Source: Patescibacteria group bacterium UBA4067
GTDB taxonomy: Bacteria > Patescibacteriota > Minisyncoccia > Minisyncoccales > Minisyncoccaceae
DNA length: 10,117 bases
Direction of reading: 5' to 3'
Assembly: GCA_002382025.1 (NCBI GenBank)
Contig: DFZB01000071.1
Location: 1-10,117 of the forward strand
Under the pieces are notes generated by a model that made no database searches, had not been told where the DNA came from, and was given only the letters and a program-made list of their open reading frames with translations. Positions 6,193-10,117 of the stretch are shown piece by piece. How positions within the stretch are numbered: the stretch's first letter is position 1; each line of letters opens with the position of its first letter. Both the position numbers and the translations under genes were made by a program.

Positions 6193-6939
6193 ATGATTTC
6201 ATTACCAACATCAATTAAAAGTAAAAAATTAAAGGATAACTGTGAAGTTTTTGAAATAGAATCTTTATATCCAGGTTATGGTGTAACCATCGGTAATGCC
6301 CTAAGAAGGGTTCTTTTGTCTTCTTTAAACGGTGCTGCCGTGACAGAAGTTAAAATTAAAGATGCTCCCCATGAATTTTCAACTTTATCAGGACTAAAAG
6401 AAGATATTTTGCATATTTTAATGAACTTAAAACAATTAAGATTTAAGATTTTTAGCGATGAGCCACAAGTCGCGACCTTAAAGGCTAAGGGAGAAAAAGA
6501 AGTTAAGGGAAGTGATTTTAAATTATCTTCTGAATTAAAGCTAGCTAATCCTGATTTATATATTGCTCAAATAACAGATAAAAGCTTTGAATTAGAAATT
6601 GAAATTAAAATAGAAAAAGGAGTTGGTTATGTTTTTCAAGAAGAAAATGACGAAAAAAAAGGAATAGGTGTAATTGGATTAGATGCTTCATTCACGCCAA
6701 TTGTTAAGGCTAATTATGTTGTTGAAAATATGAGAGTAGGACAAAGAACTGATTTCGAAAAGATTTCATTGGAAATTGAAACTGATGGAACTATTTCTCC
6801 ATCAGAAGCTCTTAAGGAATCAATGGGTATTTTAATTTCTCATTTTAATTTTTTAGATAGCGAGCTTAAGGTTGAAAAAATAAAAGAAGAAGATGAGCCA
6901 AAGAAAAAAACAACTAAAAAAACAACAAAGAAAAAATAA
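6193..6939 (+). CDS. rpoA: RNA polymerase alpha subunit lacking the C-terminal domain
   Basis: This 248-residue protein covers only the alpha N-terminal domain. Two copies of that domain dimerise and scaffold beta and beta'. Conserved elements include TIGNALRRVLLSSL (32-45), GAAVTEVKIKDAPHEFSTL (47-65) and near the end VVENMRVGQRTDFEKISLEI, then SPSEALKESMGILISHF. After about residue 225 there is only a charged, lysine-rich tail (EEDEPKKKTTKKTTKKK) where other bacteria have a linker and an ~80-residue alpha-CTD. rplQ begins 2 bases after the stop, leaving no room for a frameshifted CTD. Without a CTD, contacts with UP elements and class I activators should be impossible unless another protein supplies them. 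The basic tail may bind DNA non-specifically (inference). Confidence 0.97.
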   Translation: MISLPTSIKSKKLKDNCEVFEIESLYPGYGVTIGNALRRVLLSSLNGAAVTEVKIKDAPHEFSTLSGLKEDILHILMNLKQLRFKIFSDEPQVATLKAKGEKEVKGSDFKLSSELKLANPDLYIAQITDKSFELEIEIKIEKGVGYVFQEENDEKKGIGVIGLDASFTPIVKANYVVENMRVGQRTDFEKISLEIETDGTISPSEALKESMGILISHFNFLDSELKVEKIKEEDEPKKKTTKKTTKKK

Positions 6940-6941
6940 TC

Positions 6942-7289
6942 ATGAACAAGCAGAAAAAAGGAAGAAAACTTAATAGAAAAAGAGATCAAAGAAAAGCCTT
7001 ATTAAAAACAATGGCCACTTCTTTGATTTTAAAAGGTAAAATCAAAACAACTGAAGCAAAAGCAAAAGAAATTTCTCCTTTTATTGAAAAAAAAATTACT
7101 AAAGCTAAAAAAGAAGGAGTAGCCACTTTAAGATATTTAAGAACATATTTTTCTGAAAAAACAGCTAAAAAATTAATGCAAGAAATTGCTCCTAAATACA
7201 AAGAAAGGGATGGAGGATATACTAGAATTGTTAGATTGGGACAAAGAAAATCAGATAGTGCAAAAATGGCAATAATTGAATTATTATAA
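6942..7289 (+). CDS. rplQ: 50S ribosomal protein bL17
   Basis: This 115-residue protein is slightly shorter than the E. coli one. The conserved opening reads KKGRKLNRKRDQRKALLKTM, with lysine replacing the usual H-R at several sites. GKIKTTEAKAKEISPFIEK and the C-terminal GGYTRIVRLGQRKSDSAKMA follow and are typical of bL17. The protein sits near the exit tunnel of the 50S. It directly follows rpoA (2-base gap), its usual partner, and is followed by rplM after 4 bases. No Shine-Dalgarno is visible, so translation probably couples to rpoA. Confidence 0.96.
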   Translation: MNKQKKGRKLNRKRDQRKALLKTMATSLILKGKIKTTEAKAKEISPFIEKKITKAKKEGVATLRYLRTYFSEKTAKKLMQEIAPKYKERDGGYTRIVRLGQRKSDSAKMAIIELL

Positions 7290-7293
7290 TTTT

Positions 7294-7653
7294 ATGGAAA
7301 AAATAGAAACAAAAAAAGAATATAATATTGATGCAAAAGGAAAAGTTTTGGGAAGATTAGCATCAGAAATAGCAGTGATACTACAAGGTAAAAATAGAGT
7401 TGACTATATGCCAAACAAAGATTTTGAGCATTTTGTAATAATTAAAAATATTAAAAAAATAAAAGTTACTGGTAGAAAAATGGAAGACAAAACCTATTTT
7501 AGTCATTCAGGATATTTGGGTGGAGACAAACACACTCCAATGAAAGTAATTTTTGAAAAAAAACCAGGAGAAATTTTAATTAAAGCTGTTTCAGGAATGC
7601 TTCCTAAGAATAGATTAAGAGCAAAAAGAATAAAAAGAATAAAATTTGAGTAA
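7294..7653 (+). CDS. rplM: 50S ribosomal protein uL13, short C-terminus
   Basis: At 119 residues it compares with 142 in E. coli. The start at 7294 gives MEKIETKKEYNIDAKGKVLG; an in-frame ATG at 7276 would overlap rplQ and add six residues with no family match, so I reject it. Conserved parts are DAKGKVLGRLASEIAVILQG, then VTGRKMEDKTYFSHSGYLGG and KAVSGMLPKNRLRAKRIKRI. The protein ends right after this segment, without the tail of about 20 residues (in E. coli the stretch around VYAGNEHNH) found in most bacteria. uL13 is an early 50S assembly protein. It pairs with rpsI, 3 bases downstream, as in nearly all bacteria. Confidence 0.96.
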   Translation: MEKIETKKEYNIDAKGKVLGRLASEIAVILQGKNRVDYMPNKDFEHFVIIKNIKKIKVTGRKMEDKTYFSHSGYLGGDKHTPMKVIFEKKPGEILIKAVSGMLPKNRLRAKRIKRIKFE

Positions 7654-7656
7654 AAT

Positions 7657-8154
7657 ATGGTAAAGGAAAAAGAAGAAAAAATTAAAAAGAAAGCTCCTGT
7701 TAAAAAGAAAGTAATTAAAGAAAAAGAAGAAATTGTTGAAGAAAAGATAGTTGAAAAAGATAGTTCTCAATACTTTGAAGGAGTAGGAAGAAGAAAAACT
7801 TCAGTGGCTAGAGTTAGATTATATAGCAAAAAAAATGGTTTAGTTTTTGTTAATGGAAAAAAAATAGAGGATTATTTTTCAACAGAAACACTACAAAAAA
7901 CAGTCATTTCTCCTTTAGATAAAATGAAATCACTAGATAAGTTTGAAATCAAGGTATTAGTTAGGGGAGGAGGAATTAATTCTCAGGCAGAAGCAATAAG
8001 ACACGGAATATCAAGAGCTTTAGTTGTTTTCAATGAAGAGTACAAGAAAAGACTAAGAAAAGCAGGATTGTTAACAAGAGACTCGAGAATGAAAGAAAGA
8101 AAGAAGTTTGGATTAAAGAGAGCTAGAAGAGCACCTCAATGGAGTAAAAGATAA
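7657..8154 (+). CDS. rpsI: 30S ribosomal protein uS9 with lysine/glutamate-rich N-terminal extension
   Basis: This 165-residue protein is longer than the usual ~130. The core starts near residue 38 with QYFEGVGRRKTSVARVRLY, continues with VRGGGINSQAEAIRHGISRA and LLTRDSRMKERKKFGLKRAR, and ends APQWSKR. The SKR tail is the part that reaches the P-site tRNA anticodon, so the functional end is intact. The first ~37 residues are a low-complexity K/E/V stretch (KEKEEKIKKKAPVKKK). Such extensions are common in CPR ribosomal proteins; the role here is unknown. It is the last gene of the operon and is followed at once by a terminator. Confidence 0.96.
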   Translation: MVKEKEEKIKKKAPVKKKVIKEKEEIVEEKIVEKDSSQYFEGVGRRKTSVARVRLYSKKNGLVFVNGKKIEDYFSTETLQKTVISPLDKMKSLDKFEIKVLVRGGGINSQAEAIRHGISRALVVFNEEYKKRLRKAGLLTRDSRMKERKKFGLKRARRAPQWSKR

Positions 8155-8158
8155 AAAA

Positions 8159-8182
8159 AGAGAGCAAGGCTCTCTCTTTTTT
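8159..8182. terminator. Bidirectional terminator between rpsI and the convergent PEGA gene
   Basis: GAGAGC (8160-8165) pairs with GCTCTC (8169-8174) across a three-base AAG loop, with an extra A-T pair outside. A run of T follows at 8177-8182, and a run of A (8153-8159) precedes the stem, which reads as a T run on the minus strand. It can therefore end both the ribosomal operon and the minus-strand gene whose stop is at 8188. Confidence 0.85.
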
Positions 8183-8187
8183 ATAGA

Positions 8188-9495
8188 TTATAGAGTTGAT
8201 GTATATATTTTATTTTCACTTAAAAGGTAAAGTATTTTTTCACTAAACCATAGCTTTTCTACTGGTAATTGAGACACTTGAAAAACATTAATATTGCTTC
8301 TGTTGTCAATTTCACTTACAAAAACATTATTATTCATGATATAAAAGAAATAATCACTATTAAACCATGTTAAGTTTTTTATCTTTGAAGAAAATCTTGA
8401 AAGAAAAATTAAAGATCCTGCTTTTTTAAAAAAGGGACTTTCAAAATCTCTTAAAAGAAAAAGCCATAATTCTGAACCGGTACTGAATATTATTTTATCA
8501 GGCAGAACATCATAACTTAATTCAGTTGTTCTTAAAAACAAATCAAATTCTTTTTTGTAATCATTAAAGATATACAACGAATTGTTATCGTAAGCAAATA
8601 TTTTTCCTGAAATAATATATAAATTATAATTTTTTATTGTAATTTCTTTTTCCGAGAGTGTGTTTTCTTTATTATTAGACATTTTTACAAGCAAATTATT
8701 TTCAATAAAATAAAAATCATTATTTTTAAAAGTAAAAATATCAATATTTTTTTTAACAATAGTTGATTTTTTATTAGATAAAGAATATATGGCTATGTCT
8801 TTTTCTTTTTTATATACAATGCTTTGCTCGCCTAAATAAAAGATATCACTTGTTTCTAAAAACTCTAATCTATTAAGAATATTTGGTTTTATTATTTCAA
8901 GATAATAATAATTATATTTATCTTGATTGTTTTTACCTTTAATCAATATTATTTTAAGATCAGGAAAAAATTCAATTTTTTCGATATTTTTAAAGTATTT
9001 TTTAGAGTTAATTGAATCAAGAATAACATTATTTTTAAATATAATTTCTTGATTATTATTTAAATAAATAATGTTTTCTTTATTTTCCGATAAAAAGAAA
9101 TCAATAATATTTTCATTTTTTAATTCAAAATCAATATTTTTTTTAAATAAATATACGTTTTCTGCTTTGGCCACTTTTTGTTCTTCCACAGTCAGTGTTT
9201 TTTCCCAGGTATAATAATCTGTTTTTTCAGCTTTAACACTATATTCTCCTGGTATTAATTTTTGAATCAATATGTCCCTTGAAAATGTATTAGTTTTTCC
9301 CTTATAATCATTATCAACAAAAACGTTAACATCTGGAATTAAAGATCGAATACTAATGCCACCAACCCTAACAAGTTGTTTTTTTTTAAAGTCAAAACCA
9401 TAGCCCTGAGCATCAATTATTAATATTGTAGCAATTACAAAAAAGGCTGTTAGTAAAACAAAAAAAGCTATTTTTTTAATTAAAAATTTATTCAT
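8188..9495 (-). CDS. PEGA-domain membrane protein with probable beta-propeller ectodomain
   Basis: This 435-residue protein has an N-terminal membrane anchor (about residues 9-27, after NKFLIKK), so the rest should face outward. Residues 46-117 form a PEGA domain: GGISIRSLIPDVNVFVDNDY, then a 'KLIPGEYSVKAEKTDYYTWE' strand-turn carrying the diagnostic P-G pair, ending at VYLF. Residues ~120-435 contain repeated short beta segments roughly every 35-45 residues (EQSIVYKKEKDIAIYSL, KNNDFYFIENNLLVKMS, GKIFAYDNNSLYIFN, SDYFFYIMNNNVFVSEID, EKILYLLSENKIYTSTL), which suggests a beta-propeller. PEGA domains are usually surface or periplasmic, and the function here is unknown. The sequence is rich in Asn, Lys and Ile. 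It is convergent with the ribosomal operon and divergent from mreB. A TATAAT lies 11 bases before the ATG, and there is no Shine-Dalgarno. Confidence 0.8.
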   Translation of the reverse strand: MNKFLIKKIAFFVLLTAFFVIATILIIDAQGYGFDFKKKQLVRVGGISIRSLIPDVNVFVDNDYKGKTNTFSRDILIQKLIPGEYSVKAEKTDYYTWEKTLTVEEQKVAKAENVYLFKKNIDFELKNENIIDFFLSENKENIIYLNNNQEIIFKNNVILDSINSKKYFKNIEKIEFFPDLKIILIKGKNNQDKYNYYYLEIIKPNILNRLEFLETSDIFYLGEQSIVYKKEKDIAIYSLSNKKSTIVKKNIDIFTFKNNDFYFIENNLLVKMSNNKENTLSEKEITIKNYNLYIISGKIFAYDNNSLYIFNDYKKEFDLFLRTTELSYDVLPDKIIFSTGSELWLFLLRDFESPFFKKAGSLIFLSRFSSKIKNLTWFNSDYFFYIMNNNVFVSEIDNRSNINVFQVSQLPVEKLWFSEKILYLLSENKIYTSTL

Positions 9496-9506
9496 TTGAA
9501 TTTATT

Positions 9507-9512
9507 ATTATA
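9507..9512 (-). promoter_or_regulatory. -10 element of the PEGA gene promoter
   Basis: A perfect TATAAT on the minus strand lies 11 bases upstream of the ATG, predicting a leader of only about 5 bases. I found no good -35 at 16-18 bases; TTGCTT (plus 9527-9532) is only 14 bases away. Confidence 0.45.
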
Positions 9513-9536
9513 TAAATTTGAATAAAAAGCAATATA

Positions 9537-9564
9537 TTGACACATTGTTATTTAATTTTATTAA
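9537..9564 (+). promoter_or_regulatory. Possible distal promoter of mreB
   Basis: A perfect TTGACA (9537-9542) is followed after 16 bases by TATTAA (9559-9564, 4/6). Transcription from here would start near 9571 and give a leader of about 60 bases, unlike the proximal promoter. The weak -10 makes this uncertain. Confidence 0.35.
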
Positions 9565-9594
9565 AAATGAGAAATATTTGTTAATTTTTAACAC

Positions 9595-9623
9595 TTGCCA
9601 ATTTGTATTTTATTAGTTAGAAT
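9595..9623 (+). promoter_or_regulatory. Proximal promoter of mreB, predicted leaderless
   Basis: TTGCCA (9595-9600, 5/6), a 17-base spacer and TAGAAT (9618-9623, 5/6) form a good promoter. Seven bases separate the -10 from the ATG at 9631, so the expected +1 falls on or next to that ATG. There is no Shine-Dalgarno. A short inverted repeat, GTTAA-TTT-TTAAC (9580-9592), lies just before the -35. Confidence 0.68.
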
Positions 9624-9630
9624 GACATAT

Positions 9631-10117
9631 ATGAAAATTGGAATTGATTTAGGAACTAAAAATTCACTTGTTTTTATACCACACAAAGGAGTTGTTTTGA
9701 ATGAACCATCAGTGGTTGCTGTTTCTTTAACAGAAAATAGAGTTTTAGCAGTTGGAAAAGAAGCCAAAGAAATGATTGGTAGAACCCCAGATAGTATCAA
9801 AGTTTATAGACCATTAAAAGATGGAGTTATTGCTGATTACAGAACAACACAAGCAATGTTAAAGCATTTTATTGATAAAATTAATACAGGAATTAATAGA
9901 TTTTTTAAGCCCGAACTTTTAATAGGTGTTCCAGCTGGCATAACTTCAACTGAAAAAAGAGCTGTAATTGAATCAGGAATGCTTGCTGGTGCAAAAGAGG
10001 TTTTTTTAGCCAAAGAGCCTGTTTTATCAGCCATTGGAGCTGGCATTCCCATTAATTCTTCTTCAGGAAACTTAATTATTGATATTGGAGGCGGAACAAG
10101 TGAGGTAGCGGTAATTT
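9631..10117 (+). CDS. mreB: Rod-shape-determining protein MreB, N-terminal half
   Basis: This bacterial actin homologue forms membrane-associated filaments that direct cell-wall synthesis and rod shape. The 162 residues present include the phosphate-1 loop IGIDLGTKNSLVF (3-15), the MreB signature VVLNEPSVVAV (21-31), VYRPLKDGVIADYRTTQAML (58-77), the PAGITSTEKRAV segment, EPVLSAIGAG and the phosphate-2 loop DIGGGTSEVAVI (151-162). The gene runs off the window. The start is set by the promoter: an in-frame ATG at 9622 (adding MTY) overlaps the -10 and could not be in the transcript from that promoter, though it could in one from the distal site. The protein opens directly with MKIGIDLGT, lacking the few extra residues that precede this motif in E. 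coli and B. subtilis MreB. DnaK is excluded by the MreB-specific motifs. Confidence 0.95.
   Translation, partial: MKIGIDLGTKNSLVFIPHKGVVLNEPSVVAVSLTENRVLAVGKEAKEMIGRTPDSIKVYRPLKDGVIADYRTTQAMLKHFIDKINTGINRFFKPELLIGVPAGITSTEKRAVIESGMLAGAKEVFLAKEPVLSAIGAGIPINSSSGNLIIDIGGGTSEVAVI

Noticed and set aside
7276..7293. Upstream ATG for uL13
   Set aside because: It overlaps the end of rplQ and adds six residues without family support; 7294 gives a normal N-terminus and operon spacing.
1..10117. tRNA genes, rRNA, CRISPR arrays, insertion sequences, large repeats
   Set aside because: None were seen; gaps between genes are short and are explained by promoters and terminators.

Overview
The window is strongly AT-rich and comes from a bacterium with a compact, mostly co-oriented gene layout. 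Protein-level cues suggest the Candidate Phyla Radiation (Patescibacteria), most likely a Parcubacteria-like lineage. These cues are a shortened alanyl-tRNA synthetase, an RNA polymerase alpha subunit with no C-terminal domain, a uS11 with an N-terminal extension, lysine-rich tails, and membrane-anchored baseplate-J-like and PEGA-domain proteins. The lineage is inferred from family knowledge, not from a search. Stops behave as in the standard bacterial code. The alaS gene ends in TGA within an ATGA overlap, so the UGA=glycine code of Gracilibacteria/SR1 is not in use here.

Layout. Positions 1-359 hold the C-terminal end of a bactofilin-like cytoskeletal protein, closed by a terminator. Positions 380-1206 hold a monocistronic membrane protein of the MscS-related conserved-TM-helix type, with its own promoter, a possible SD-masking hairpin and a terminator. 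Positions 1209-4257 hold alaS translationally coupled to a membrane-anchored baseplate-J-like protein. Positions 4282-8182 hold a classic alpha-operon set in canonical order: infA, rpmJ, rpsM, rpsK, rpsD, rpoA, rplQ, rplM and rpsI. It ends at a hairpin that can also terminate the opposing gene. Positions 8188-9495 hold, on the minus strand, a PEGA-domain membrane protein with a probable beta-propeller. From 9631 to the end is the first half of mreB, transcribed divergently from the PEGA gene.

Functionally the window is mostly core translation and transcription (IF-1, six small or large ribosomal proteins plus uS4 and bL36, RNA polymerase alpha, AlaRS). Two cell-shape or cytoskeletal genes (bactofilin, mreB) flank it, with three envelope proteins of unknown role. 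No tRNA, rRNA, CRISPR, insertion sequence or phage module was seen, and no intergenic stretch exceeds about 140 bases.

I did not find an obviously new multi-gene system. The points most worth a second look are: promoters placed so that transcription should start at or within a base of the start codon (alaS, mreB, and possibly rpsD and rpoA); the near-total lack of Shine-Dalgarno sequences; the reduced AlaRS lacking both its beta-barrel and C-Ala domains; and the alpha subunit lacking its CTD.
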